A stretch of DNA of 64,000 nucleotides from Gammaproteobacteria bacterium. Its GTDB lineage: Bacteria > Pseudomonadota > Gammaproteobacteria > Acidiferrobacterales > Sulfurifustaceae. The stretch lies in contig SCRL01000069.1 in assembly GCA_004298065.1 (NCBI GenBank), positions 1-64,000 of the forward strand, read 5' to 3'. Numbering within the stretch: position 1 is the stretch's first letter; the number at the start of each line of letters is the position of its first letter. Both the position numbers and the translations under genes were made by a program. This document shows, in pieces, positions 34,945-44,418 of the stretch. The notes beneath the pieces were generated by a model that searched no databases, was not told the origin of the DNA, and saw only the letters and a list, made by a program, of their open reading frames with translations.

Positions 34945-36114
34945 TTAGTAAACGTCCTTGCGCCGCCCGAGCCGTTCGGCCCACATGGCCACCATGCTCC
35001 AGGCGTATTCCAGCATGCGCGCGTACCACGGCCGGCGTTGCCACTCGTCGAGGTGGTATTCGATAGCGTCGCGGAAATCGCGTTCGAACATTTCCTGTGT
35101 GGCGCGGGCAAGGCCGGCGTCGGCGGCCTCCTGGTTGGCCTCGAGGTTCCAGCGCAGGTTCCAGCGGTCGAGGTTGGTCGAGCCGATCGAGACCCAGTTG
35201 TCGCACAGCACCGCCTTCTGGTGCAGAAAACGCGGCTGGTATTCGAAGATACGCACGCCGCTCTCCAGTAGCCGGCGGTAAAGATAGCGTCCGGCATGCC
35301 GTGCCGCGGGGTGATCGGTCACCGGTCCGGGCAGCAGCAGCCGCACGTCCACGCCGCGCCGGGCCGCGCGGCGTAGCAACCGCCGCACCCGCCACGGCGG
35401 AAAGAAATAGGCGGTGGCGAGCCACACGCGTTCGCGCGCGCCGCGCAGGCGCGCGAGCAGCGAGCGTTTTATTTCCTGGGTCAGCAGGCCGCGCGTAGAG
35501 GTCACGCGCCCGCGGCCTCCGCCCGCTACCGCCGGCACCAGCGCCGGCAGTGTCGCCGGGACACGGGCGTGGCGGTTCCAGGCCTCCAGGAACAGCGCCT
35601 GCCAGTCGGCGAGCACCGGCCCGCGTATCTCCAGCATCGTCTCGCGCCAGGTGGCGGCGGGATGGGTCGGCGAATCGAATTCGTCGGCGATGCCGGCACC
35701 ACCGACGAACGCCACGCGGTCGTCCACCAGGAGCAGCTTGCGGTGATCGCGAAAGATATTGCCGAGCAGTTTGGTGCCGCTGATCGGGTTGTAGAATGCC
35801 AGCTCCACGCCGGCATCATGCAGCCGCTGGCGGTCGTTTTGCGCCAGCCCGCGCGCGCCGTAATCGTCGAGCAGGAGTTTGACGCCGACACCACGCCGCG
35901 CCGCGTTGGCCAACGCCTCGATGAAACGGGTCGCCACGGCGCCCGATTCGATCAGGTACATCTCGAGCAGAACGCTGCGTTGCGCCGCCCCAATGGCTTC
36001 GAGCATGCGCGGGAAGAAACGCGGTCCGTCGATCAGCAGTTCGAAGCGGTTTCCCGAGCGCCAGGAAAACTGGAATTTCAGCGGGCGGTTGTTCGGTGTC
36101 GCGGGCGGAGGCAT
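34945..36114 (-). CDS. Cardiolipin synthase-like phospholipase D protein (ClsB-like)
   Basis: 389 residues from ATG 36114. Two PLD half-sites are present: HRKLLLVDDRVAFVGG (about 135) and HQKAVLCDNWVSIGSTN (about 310), each HxK followed by Asp. No N-terminal membrane helices are seen, so it resembles ClsB rather than ClsA. It probably makes cardiolipin or another phosphatidyl transfer product at the inner membrane. The open frame extending upstream to 36447 covers other genes on the opposite strand and is not coding. Confidence 0.85.
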   Translation of the reverse strand: MPPPATPNNRPLKFQFSWRSGNRFELLIDGPRFFPRMLEAIGAAQRSVLLEMYLIESGAVATRFIEALANAARRGVGVKLLLDDYGARGLAQNDRQRLHDAGVELAFYNPISGTKLLGNIFRDHRKLLLVDDRVAFVGGAGIADEFDSPTHPAATWRETMLEIRGPVLADWQALFLEAWNRHARVPATLPALVPAVAGGGRGRVTSTRGLLTQEIKRSLLARLRGARERVWLATAYFFPPWRVRRLLRRAARRGVDVRLLLPGPVTDHPAARHAGRYLYRRLLESGVRIFEYQPRFLHQKAVLCDNWVSIGSTNLDRWNLRWNLEANQEAADAGLARATQEMFERDFRDAIEYHLDEWQRRPWYARMLEYAWSMVAMWAERLGRRKDVY

Positions 36115-36250
36115 GGTGCTATGGTTCCAAAACCCCTGAAAAATGTATAGCGCGCGTCCTTTCGGCGCGTGCCGCCCTCCGGTATCGTAGCGACCCATCG
36201 CCGAACCGCGTTTCGTTTTCGACGCCACGCCGGACAATTTCCGCACGCTG

Positions 36251-36640
36251 GTGCTCGCCAACTCCGAAAAAGGACCGGTCGCAGTGAACTTCTGGTCGCC
36301 GCGCGCCGGGCCGTGTCTGATGCTCATGCCGCGGCTGCTGAAGCTCGCCAAGGAGTTCGGCGGACGGTTCCTGCTGGTGCGGCTCAATACCGACGAGCAC
36401 GGCCGGCTCGCGCGCGACTGGGGCGTGACCAGCATTCCCATGACCAAGGTGTTTCGTCATGGGCGGGTCGTGGATACGCTGCACGGCGCCGAGTCGGAGA
36501 CATCGGTGCGCGCATTGCTGGCGCACGCCGGTTTTTTGGGCGCGGCGCGCAACGGCCTGTTCGCCGTTTTCACGCTGCTCGGCGAGCAGGATCCACGTAC
36601 CCGGCATTATCGGGACGAATTGCAGAAATTAATAAAATAA
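36251..36640 (+). CDS. Thioredoxin-fold protein lacking the first active-site Cys, start uncertain
   Basis: 129 residues from GTG 36251. It has a thioredoxin fold in which CGPC is AGPC (A19 to C22 in WSPRAGPC), followed by LNTDEHG and the cis-Pro loop TSIPMTKVF. Without the first Cys it cannot do normal dithiol exchange; AGPC forms occur in redox-inactive or co-chaperone relatives. In-frame similarity to the family seems to extend upstream to about 36197 (FVFDATPDNF), but only ATC is available as a start there, so the true N-terminus is unsettled. Its C-terminal 40 residues recur in a decayed form at 37290-37418. Confidence 0.7.
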   Translation: MLANSEKGPVAVNFWSPRAGPCLMLMPRLLKLAKEFGGRFLLVRLNTDEHGRLARDWGVTSIPMTKVFRHGRVVDTLHGAESETSVRALLAHAGFLGAARNGLFAVFTLLGEQDPRTRHYRDELQKLIK

Positions 36641-36840
36641 TGTTGTCCTGATACATTTCGCTGCCGCCCGCGCAGGAATATTCGCCGGCTGTCGGCCGGC
36701 CTTGTTCAGGCTCATTGCATCGCACGCCGCAAGACTATATAGAGAACTCTCCGGGGACCGGGCAACGACAGCCGGGAAGCCGGAAAAGGGAGGCCAGGAC
36801 ATCCCGGCCGCGATCCAAGATACCCCAGGAGGATTTTTTC

Positions 36841-37191
36841 ATGCTCATGCGCCGTCTCGCGATATTGCTGTCCTTGTTGCTGTTTTTCGCTTTGCCCGCG
36901 CCGGCGGCCGAAGGGGAAGACCCTTACGTAAAGCTGTTCAATGCGCTGGAGGGCATGGCCGCGAATGGCGACCCGCAGGCCGAGTATGGCCTCGGCCAGA
37001 TGTACGAAAACGGCATCGGCACCAAGGCCGACCTCGATCGGGCGCATGTTTTGTACTTGCGCTCCGCGGCCAAGGGCAACGCACTCGCGCAAAGGAGACT
37101 GTACGAGATCGAGTTGGGCGCATGCGCTGCCTTGGTGGCGGTCCCGAATGTCGCGGGTCAATACCGCTGTCTGAGCCGCAACCGCAGCTAG
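36841..37191 (+). CDS. Sel1-repeat protein, truncated copy
   Basis: 116 residues. A signal peptide (about 1-22, APAAEG) is followed by one TPR-like Sel1 repeat (about 40-85, DPQAEYGLGQMYENGIGT then ALNLY-like HVLYLRSAAKGNALAQ). CAGGAGG sits before ATG 36841. It is a close paralogue of 37609-38184 but diverges after RRLYEIE and stops at 37191, missing the charged helical tail; coding-like remains of that tail continue downstream in shifted frame. It may still make a short secreted protein. Confidence 0.65.
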   Translation: MLMRRLAILLSLLLFFALPAPAAEGEDPYVKLFNALEGMAANGDPQAEYGLGQMYENGIGTKADLDRAHVLYLRSAAKGNALAQRRLYEIELGACAALVAVPNVAGQYRCLSRNRS

Positions 37192-37418
37192 GCGGAGACC
37201 GAGAAAGAGAAGGAGCGCGCGGGCGGAAGACGAAGCGCGCGCGCCGTAAGGTCGAGGCGCTGCTGGCTGCGCTGGGCAGCCACGTCGACGTGCGTGCGCT
37301 GCTGGCGCACGCAGGTTTTTTTGGGCGCAACGGCCTGTTTGCCGTTTTCACGCTGCTCGGAGAGCAGGATGCGCGGGTGCAGCGGGCCCGCGCCGATCTG
37401 CCGAAAATCGCTAGCTGA
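37192..37418 (+). pseudogene. Decayed tail of the Sel1 paralogue joined to a thioredoxin C-terminal remnant
   Basis: After the stop at 37191, AETEKEKERA in the old frame and EDEARA then RRKVEA in shifted frames recover the charged tail of the downstream paralogue. The last part encodes VRALLAHAGFFGRNGLFAVF and LLGEQDARV, which nearly repeats the C-terminus of the thioredoxin at 36251-36640. Frames change at least twice, so this is a relic, not one gene. Confidence 0.65.
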
Positions 37419-37608
37419 CACACCCAGACGGGCGGGGAATATTTACCGCCGCCAAACCGTCGTCCAAAAACAGAACCCTGCAGGTGACAGGGAACTATCC
37501 TATATATAAGTATTCCGCGCCGACTCCTGCATGGATGCACACGAGAAGACCTGGGAAAGGGTCCGTGTTTCCGGTGCGTCGCGGTATCTGCCACAGGAGG
37601 CTTGCATC

Positions 37609-38184
37609 ATGCGTTTACTTCATAAACGGCTGCTATTGCCGCTGCTGTTGTTTTTGGTCGCACCCGCTGCGTTCGCGGCCGAGGGCGAAGATCCGTACGT
37701 AAAGCTGTTCAAGGTGCAGGAGGGCATGGCCGCAAAAGGCGACCCGTTGGCCGAGTATTACCTCGGCGAGATGCACGAAAGCGGCCTCGGGACCAAGCCG
37801 GACTTGGAGCAGGCGCTGAATCTCTATCGGCGTTCCGCCGCCAAGGGCAACGTGCTTGCCAAACGCAAGCTCGAGGAAATCGCGCGCGACCAGGAAGAAG
37901 CCAAGAAAGAGAAGCAGCGCACGCAAGTAGAAGACGAGGCCCGCGCGCGTCGCAGAGCCGATGCCGAGGCAAGGGCGAAAGAGAAGGCTGATGCCAAGGC
38001 CAGGGCGAAGGCCGAGGCCGAGGCGATCCGCCTGGCGAAGGAACAGGAGCAGGCTGACGAGGCGCGCCTCGCGAAACAGACCGCCGCCGACGCGGCCAAA
38101 CGCGAAGCCCGCCGGCGCGCGATCCTGGAGCAGGCGCGGCGCTTCCAGCAGGAACGGGCGAAAGAGGGCGACGCCTTCTGGTGA
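37609..38184 (+). CDS. Secreted Sel1-repeat protein with charged coiled-coil tail
   Basis: 191 residues. A signal peptide (about 1-23, AFAAEG) precedes one Sel1/TPR-like repeat (about 42-88, with YYLGEMHESGLGT and LYRRSAAKGN) and a long Ala/Arg/Glu/Lys helical tail (about 95-185). ACAGGAGG supports ATG 37609. The tail resembles the charged helices of TolA-like periplasmic proteins, which is only a similarity of composition. It is the intact member of the tandem pair and ends near a strong terminator. Function unknown. Confidence 0.75.
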   Translation: MRLLHKRLLLPLLLFLVAPAAFAAEGEDPYVKLFKVQEGMAAKGDPLAEYYLGEMHESGLGTKPDLEQALNLYRRSAAKGNVLAKRKLEEIARDQEEAKKEKQRTQVEDEARARRRADAEARAKEKADAKARAKAEAEAIRLAKEQEQADEARLAKQTAADAAKREARRRAILEQARRFQQERAKEGDAFW

Positions 38185-38220
38185 GACCGGAACCCCCGGC
38201 GTTGCTGAAGCGGGAAATGC

Positions 38221-38252
38221 AAACGGCCGGTGGTGAACACCACCGGCCGTTT
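38221..38252. terminator. Bidirectional terminator, 15-bp perfect stem
   Basis: AAACGGCCGGTGGTG and its exact complement are separated by only AA, effectively a tight loop, ending in TTTG and AAAC on both sides. It separates the convergent Sel1 and heme-protein genes. Confidence 0.8.
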
Positions 38253-38269
38253 GTCATGGGGCAGCGGAT

Positions 38270-38839
38270 TTACAACGGTTGTTTGATGGTCACTGCGCCG
38301 CGCAGGTCGCCGACCTTGAAGCCGACGGCCTTGTCCTGCGGGTACAGCTTTTCCAGCTTGGCGCGCACCTTGGGATCGATCTTCTCGCCGTGGCACACCG
38401 GGCAGGGCATGCCCTGCGCCACCGGCAGCGCCTTCATATAACGGAAGGTCTTCTTCCCGCCCTCGGTGACCACCTCGGAATGTTCGAGCGCCGCCGGGTC
38501 CTCGCCCTTGGCCTTGCGCGTTTCGAACTCCTTCATCACCTTCGTCTCCCAGGCGTCCGGCGCGTTCTTCGCATTGCGGATTTTCAGGCTCGTGCGCCCG
38601 ATCTGCAGGCCATTCTTTTTAGACAGCTCCGTGGCGATGGCCGAGGCCTTGGTGTTGCAGACCTCGATGGCGTTGGTCGGGCCGCCGGCCTTCATGGCCG
38701 CCTGCAACTCGCCCACGAGGGTCGTCTGCAATTCTTTGACAGCGCCGCGGCTTGCGGCGACCCGGTCGGTGGCCGGATCGGCCAGCGCCGGCAGCGCCGT
38801 AAAACCCATGAGGAGGAACGGCAGAAAACATTTTTTCAT
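38270..38839 (-). CDS. DUF3365 c-type heme protein, secreted
   Basis: 189 residues from ATG 38839. A signal peptide (about 1-20, PALA-DPA) precedes a DUF3365 (Tll0287-like) domain, with a single heme c attachment site CPVCH (146-150). This is a periplasmic mono-heme protein likely in redox sensing or electron transfer. The minus-strand start follows a CAT with a run of As as leader; the frame upstream to 38911 lacks a better start. Stand-alone gene. Confidence 0.85.
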   Translation of the reverse strand: MKKCFLPFLLMGFTALPALADPATDRVAASRGAVKELQTTLVGELQAAMKAGGPTNAIEVCNTKASAIATELSKKNGLQIGRTSLKIRNAKNAPDAWETKVMKEFETRKAKGEDPAALEHSEVVTEGGKKTFRYMKALPVAQGMPCPVCHGEKIDPKVRAKLEKLYPQDKAVGFKVGDLRGAVTIKQPL

Positions 38840-38986
38840 GTAATACCCCCGTTGATTGATGGTGGTGTGGACGACGCCGACCTTAATATCCGCGTCCACG
38901 GTCTTGGCCATTGATCTAGGTCAAGAACATTCCGGATCGGCGGTCCACGAGCTTCAAATAAGAACCCCTAACATAATGAAAAATCA

Positions 38987-39059
38987 GCCACAGAGTACAC
39001 AGAGATCACAGAGAAAAATCGGGTTTTCTTGTCTCTGTGTTCTCTGTGATCTCTGTGGC
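38987..39059. repeat. CACAGAG-type palindromic intergenic repeat, copy B
   Basis: Left arm GCCACAGAGTACACAGAG (from 38987), right arm CTCTGTGATCTCTGTGGC (to 39059), inverted around an AT-rich centre. It lies at the metG 3' end. Confidence 0.75.
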
Positions 39060-39088
39060 AAATGTTTTTTTGTTATGTGTTCTAAATA

Positions 39089-41173
39089 CTATTTCACTCG
39101 CATCCCCGGCTGGGCGCCGGTGTCGGGTGAGAGTATCCAGAGATCCTTGCCGCCGGGGCCGGCGGCCAGCACCATGCCCTCGGAGAGGCCGAACTTCATC
39201 TTGCGCGGCGCGAGGTTGGCGACCACCACGGTGAGCCGGCCTTCAAGCGCGGCCGGTTCGTAGGCCGAGCGGATGCCGGCGAAGACGTTGCGCGTCTTGC
39301 CTTCGCCTAGGTCCACCGTGAGCTGCAACAGCTTGTCCGCGCCCTCGACGTAGCCGGCCTTGACGATGCGCGCGATGCGCAGGTCGAGCTTGCCGAAGTC
39401 GTCGATCGTAATTTCCGGCTTGATCGGTTCGATGCCGGCCGCCGCCGGCGTGGTTTCGGTCGTGGTCATTTTCAGGCTCTCTTTCGATGCGCTGAGCATC
39501 GCTTCGATCGCTTTCGGATCGACGCGCGTCAACAGATGTTGATATTCCTTGATCGGCTTGGTCGGATAGCGGTTTAGGTGCGCCCAGTCGAGTTCGCCCT
39601 GCAGGTTCAGGAAATCCGCCACCTTGTCCGCCAGTCGCGGCATGATCGGGCGCAGGTAGATCGTCAGAACGCGGAACGCGTTGATGCATTCGCTGCACAC
39701 CTGGTGCAGCCGCTTTTCGAGCAGCGGATCGGAGGATTTCGCCAGTTCCCACGGCTTGTTACGGTCGAAATACTGGTTCACCTGGTCGGCCAGTCGCATG
39801 ACCTCGCGCACCACGCGCCCGTAGTCGCGTTCCGCGTAGGCAGCCAGAATCGCGTTCTCTTCAGCGTAGAGCCGTTGTTCCAGCGCCATGTCCGAGGAGA
39901 TGTGCGTGTCCTCGGCCATCAGTTCGCGCTCCTCGATCAGCCGCCCCTGGAAGCGCTTGGTCAGGAAGCCCGCCGCGCGGCTGGCGATATTGACGTACTT
40001 GCCTACGAGGTCGCTGTTGATGCGCGCGACGAAGTCCTCGAAGCTTAAGTCGATGTCCTCGACGCGTGGGCCGAGCTTGGCGGCGAAGTAATAGCGTAGG
40101 TACTCTGGATTCAGATGGTCTAAATAGGTGCGCGCGGTGATGAAAGTGCCGCGCGACTTGGACATCTTCTGGCCGTTGACCGTAAGGAAGCCGTGGGCGA
40201 AGACCGCCGATGGTTTGCGGAAGCCCGCGCCTTCGAGCATGGCCGGCCAGAACAGCGCGTGGAAATAAAGGATGTCCTTGCCGATGAAGTGATACAACTC
40301 GGTTTTCGAGTCCTTGCCCCAGAATTCATCAAAGTTGAGGCCCTTCGCGGCGCACAGGTTCTTGAAGCTCGCCATGTAGCCGATGGGTGCATCGAGCCAG
40401 ACGTAGAAATACTTGCCGGGCGCGTCGGGAATCTCAAAACCGAAGTAGGGCGCGTCGCGCGAGATATCCCAGTCCTGCAACCCGGCGTTGAACCACTCGT
40501 CGAGCTTGTTCGCGACCTCCGGTTGCACGTGGCGCGGCGCGGTGATCTCCGGGAACAGCCATTTCTTGAGGCTTTCCTCGAAGTCGCCGAGCTTGAAGAA
40601 GTAATGTTCGGATTCCTTCTCCACGGGCTTGGCGCCCGAGAGTGCCGAAACAGCGTTTTTCAGTTCCGTGGGCGAATAGGTCGCGCCGCAGACCTCGCAC
40701 GAGTCGCCATACTGGTCGGGTGCGCCGCAGCGCGGGCATTCGCCCTTGATGAAGCGGTCCGGCAGAAACATCTGCTTGACCGGGTCGTACGCCTGCTTGA
40801 TGGTGCGCTTGGCGATGTGACCGCCGGCCTGGAGCTTCTTATATATAAGTGCAGCGAGTTCCCGGTTCTCGGGAGAGTGCGTGGAATAATAATTGTCGAA
40901 CGCCACGCCGAAGTCGGCGAAGTCGCTTGCGTGCTCGGCGTGCATGCGGGTAATCAACTGTTCGGGCGTCACGCCCTCTTGCTGCGCGCGCAGCATCACC
41001 GGCGTGCCATGGGTGTCGTCGGCGCAGACGTACCAGCACTCATGGCCGTGCAGTTTCTGGAACCGCACCCAGATGTCGGTCTGGATGTACTCCACCAGGT
41101 GCCCGAGGTGGATCGGGCCGTTGGCGTAGGGCAGGGCGCTGGTGACGAGGATTTTTCGCTTGTTATCGGGCAT
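39089..41173 (-). CDS. metG: Methionyl-tRNA synthetase
   Basis: 694 residues. A class I synthetase: HIGH-type motif HLGH near residue 22, the zinc-binding knuckle [17 protein letters not shown] (about 146-162), KMSKS in the catalytic core, an anticodon domain, and a C-terminal EMAP/tRNA-binding domain (about 585-694, [18 protein letters not shown]). Full length. It is divergent from mrp, so the two share a 150-bp promoter region. Confidence 0.97.
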   Translation of the reverse strand: MPDNKRKILVTSALPYANGPIHLGHLVEYIQTDIWVRFQKLHGHECWYVCADDTHGTPVMLRAQQEGVTPEQLITRMHAEHASDFADFGVAFDNYYSTHSPENRELAALIYKKLQAGGHIAKRTIKQAYDPVKQMFLPDRFIKGECPRCGAPDQYGDSCEVCGATYSPTELKNAVSALSGAKPVEKESEHYFFKLGDFEESLKKWLFPEITAPRHVQPEVANKLDEWFNAGLQDWDISRDAPYFGFEIPDAPGKYFYVWLDAPIGYMASFKNLCAAKGLNFDEFWGKDSKTELYHFIGKDILYFHALFWPAMLEGAGFRKPSAVFAHGFLTVNGQKMSKSRGTFITARTYLDHLNPEYLRYYFAAKLGPRVEDIDLSFEDFVARINSDLVGKYVNIASRAAGFLTKRFQGRLIEERELMAEDTHISSDMALEQRLYAEENAILAAYAERDYGRVVREVMRLADQVNQYFDRNKPWELAKSSDPLLEKRLHQVCSECINAFRVLTIYLRPIMPRLADKVADFLNLQGELDWAHLNRYPTKPIKEYQHLLTRVDPKAIEAMLSASKESLKMTTTETTPAAAGIEPIKPEITIDDFGKLDLRIARIVKAGYVEGADKLLQLTVDLGEGKTRNVFAGIRSAYEPAALEGRLTVVVANLAPRKMKFGLSEGMVLAAGPGGKDLWILSPDTGAQPGMRVK

Positions 41174-41327
41174 GTCTTAACCGTATGGCGAACGGGTCTT
41201 TGCGCTTGAAAGCCCGCCGCAAGGCCCCGATATGATACGGGAATTACCGCATAGCTGCGATGACAATCCGCGAAACGCGGTGTAGCATGTGCGCCCCTTG
41301 AGTACCCCGACGCTGGAGAGTTTTGCA

Positions 41328-42416
<1,089 letters not shown>

Positions 42417-42432
42417 ACTGTACCGACAACAG

Positions 42433-42489
42433 CGCCCGGGACACCAGAAACACGCGGTTTTCTGGTAAACTCCCGGGCGTTTTTTATTT
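42433..42489 (+). terminator. Rho-independent terminator after apbC
   Basis: CGCCCGGGA (42433) pairs with TCCCGGGCG (42471-42479), with an inner CCAGAAA/TTTCTGG stem, and is followed by TTTTTTATTT. It ends 19 bp before dcd, so dcd must have its own promoter or rely on readthrough. Confidence 0.85.
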
Positions 42490-42507
42490 CGCGCGCGGGA
42501 AAATCGC

Positions 42508-43074
42508 ATGGGCATCAAATCCGACAAGTGGATCCGCCGCATGGCGCAAAGCCACGGCATGATCGAGCCGTTCGAGCCGAACCAGGTCAAACACGGCGGC
42601 AACGGCGCCATGGTCTCGTACGGCACGTCGAGTTACGGCTACGACGTGCGCTGCTCGGACGAGTTCAAGATCTTCACCAACATCAACTCGACCATCGTCG
42701 ACCCGAAGGCGTTCGATCCGAACAGCTTCGTCGACTTCAAAGGCCCGGTCTGCATCATCCCGCCGAACTCGTTCGCGCTCGCGCGCACAGTCGAGTACTT
42801 CCGCATCCCGCGCAACGTGCTCACCATCTGCCTCGGCAAGTCCACCTACGCGCGCTGCGGCATCATCGTCAACGTCACGCCGCTGGAACCGGAATGGGAA
42901 GGGCACGTGACGCTTGAGTTTTCCAACACCACGCCGTTGCCGGCGAAGATCTACGCCAACGAGGGCGTGGCGCAGGTGCTGTTCATCGAGGGCGACGAGA
43001 TTTGCGAAACCTCTTATAAGGATCGCGGCGGCAAGTATCAGGGCCAGAAGGGCGTGACCCTGCCGAAGATCTGA
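42508..43074 (+). CDS. dcd: dCTP deaminase
   Basis: 188 residues, full length. It deaminates dCTP to dUTP for thymidylate synthesis. Family blocks visible are [16 protein letters not shown], the catalytic Arg in [10 protein letters not shown], and the Glu region [17 protein letters not shown]. It starts at ATG 42508, downstream of the apbC terminator. A strong bidirectional terminator follows. Confidence 0.96.
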   Translation: MGIKSDKWIRRMAQSHGMIEPFEPNQVKHGGNGAMVSYGTSSYGYDVRCSDEFKIFTNINSTIVDPKAFDPNSFVDFKGPVCIIPPNSFALARTVEYFRIPRNVLTICLGKSTYARCGIIVNVTPLEPEWEGHVTLEFSNTTPLPAKIYANEGVAQVLFIEGDEICETSYKDRGGKYQGQKGVTLPKI

Positions 43075-43096
43075 CGGTTCGCGCAGTTATCGGACA

Positions 43097-43122
43097 CACA
43101 ACGGGCGCCGCGGCGCCCGTTG
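43097..43122. terminator. Bidirectional terminator, 12-bp stem
   Basis: ACAACGGGCGCC and its complement are separated by GC, between the convergent dcd and acetyltransferase genes. Confidence 0.75.
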
Positions 43123-43659
43123 TCATTCGGGCCGGCGGTGGGCGATGAAGGCGTAAAGCGCCTGATCCAGAAACTGCCCGTTTTTGAAGACGCTCAGCCG
43201 CAACACGCCCTCGCGCCGGTATCCGGATTTTTCCAGCACGCGGATTGAGGCCCGGTTCTCGCTGAAGGGCAACGCGTAAATCCGATTGAGTTTGTACGTT
43301 TGAAGGGCGTAGGCGGTGGCCGTCTTCAGCGCGGCCGTGGCGATGCCGCGGCCCCAGAATTCCTCCCCCAGCCAGTAGCCGACCTCCGCCGAAAAACGCT
43401 CGATGTCAGAACGCAGCTCGAAGCCGATGCTGCCGACGACCTGGTTGGCGATGACGATCGCGAAGCTGGTCACGGGCCGCGCCGCGCGCGCCCGCGCGAT
43501 CCAGTCCAGGGCATCGGACTGCGTGTACGGATGCGGAAAGCCGTCGCGCATGTTCAGCCACACCTTGCGGTTGTTGGCGTGGTGCACGAGGGAATCCGCG
43601 TCCGCAGGGTGCCAGGGCCGCAGCGTGCAGGGACCGGCGTCGAGTTCCAGGGCGCCCAT
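43123..43659 (-). CDS. GNAT-family N-acetyltransferase (RimJ/RimL type)
   Basis: 178 residues. It has an N-terminal segment GPCTLRPWHPADADSL, the acetyl-CoA binding motif YWLGEEFWGRGIATAA (about 90-105), and the C-terminal block VLEKSGYRREGVLR. This is the protein-alanine acetyltransferase or antibiotic-type branch; the substrate is not predictable. The SYLF gene starts 12 nt upstream on the same strand, which suggests co-transcription. Confidence 0.88.
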   Translation of the reverse strand: MGALELDAGPCTLRPWHPADADSLVHHANNRKVWLNMRDGFPHPYTQSDALDWIARARAARPVTSFAIVIANQVVGSIGFELRSDIERFSAEVGYWLGEEFWGRGIATAALKTATAYALQTYKLNRIYALPFSENRASIRVLEKSGYRREGVLRLSVFKNGQFLDQALYAFIAHRRPE

Positions 43660-43671
43660 TGCGTGTCGGAA

Positions 43672-44241
43672 TTATCTCGGCGTGAAACTGAACTTCTGTC
43701 CGCCGACCGAGGTCTCGTACATCAGCCCGCCCTTGATGAGCGTGAAGATCGCCACGCCCTTGTCGTAGTCGGCGTTGGCCGCGGCGCCGGCGGTCGCGGC
43801 CACCGCCGAGGCCTGCGCGCTCAGCTCGAAATTCCCTTTCTTGAAATCATCGGTGGTTTTCTTGTCCTTGAAGAACACGATCTCGCTATAGGCCTGGCCG
43901 CCGAGCTGGAAGCCGATGGTAAGTTGCGTCAGGCTCGCGGTGCCGGCCAGCCGGCCGCGCTCGAACACCTCACCCTCGCCGTAGGCGTCGCCGATGCCGA
44001 TGCCGCCCTTGGCGACAGGGGGAAAAACAGCGTAGCCGTAGGCGCCGTCGAAGAAGCGTTTGACGCTCGGATCACGGTTCTTGATGTCGGCGAGCGCCTG
44101 CGCCACCTTGGGATTGGCGGCCTTTTGCTGCTTGGCGGTCGCGGTTTCCTTTTTCGCCGGATCCCAGCCGCCGACGGCGGACGCCGCCGGGGAAAAGAGC
44201 AACACGCCGGACAGGACGACGGATTTTCCGAACATCTTCAT
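43672..44241 (-). CDS. SYLF (YSC84-like) domain secreted protein
   Basis: 189 residues from ATG 44241. A signal peptide (about 1-22, SAASA) precedes the SYLF domain: YGYAVFPPVAKGGIGIGDAYG, FQLGGQAYSEIVFF, and a C-terminal GGLMYETSVGGQKFSF. The domain binds lipid in known members. GGGAGACTGC lies before ATG. The gene at 43123 follows. The function in bacteria is unresolved. Confidence 0.85.
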   Translation of the reverse strand: MKMFGKSVVLSGVLLFSPAASAVGGWDPAKKETATAKQQKAANPKVAQALADIKNRDPSVKRFFDGAYGYAVFPPVAKGGIGIGDAYGEGEVFERGRLAGTASLTQLTIGFQLGGQAYSEIVFFKDKKTTDDFKKGNFELSAQASAVAATAGAAANADYDKGVAIFTLIKGGLMYETSVGGQKFSFTPR

Positions 44242-44418
44242 GCAGTCTCCCGGGTGGTTATGGGCAATGATAAGAGTGTAGCCTTCGCACCGGTCTGCGC
44301 GGTGCAGCCGGTCAGCTCGGCAATACACGACTGAAACACCCGGAAATGACCGACTCCATGGGCGGCCGAACGACGTTACGAGACGGAGACGGAGACGGTG
44401 AGCGCGGGAAGCGCGTGA

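Noticed and set aside
34945-36447. A longer phospholipase D protein starting at 36447.
   Set aside because: The extra codons cover the thioredoxin gene region on the opposite strand, look Arg/Ser-rich and unlike any domain; ATG 36114 gives the normal ClsB length.
36702-37418. One 238-codon gene joining the Sel1 region to the thioredoxin-like tail.
   Set aside because: The front part is out of frame with the signal peptide and Sel1 repeat that have a good ribosome site at 36841; the similarity switches frames, which points to a relic.
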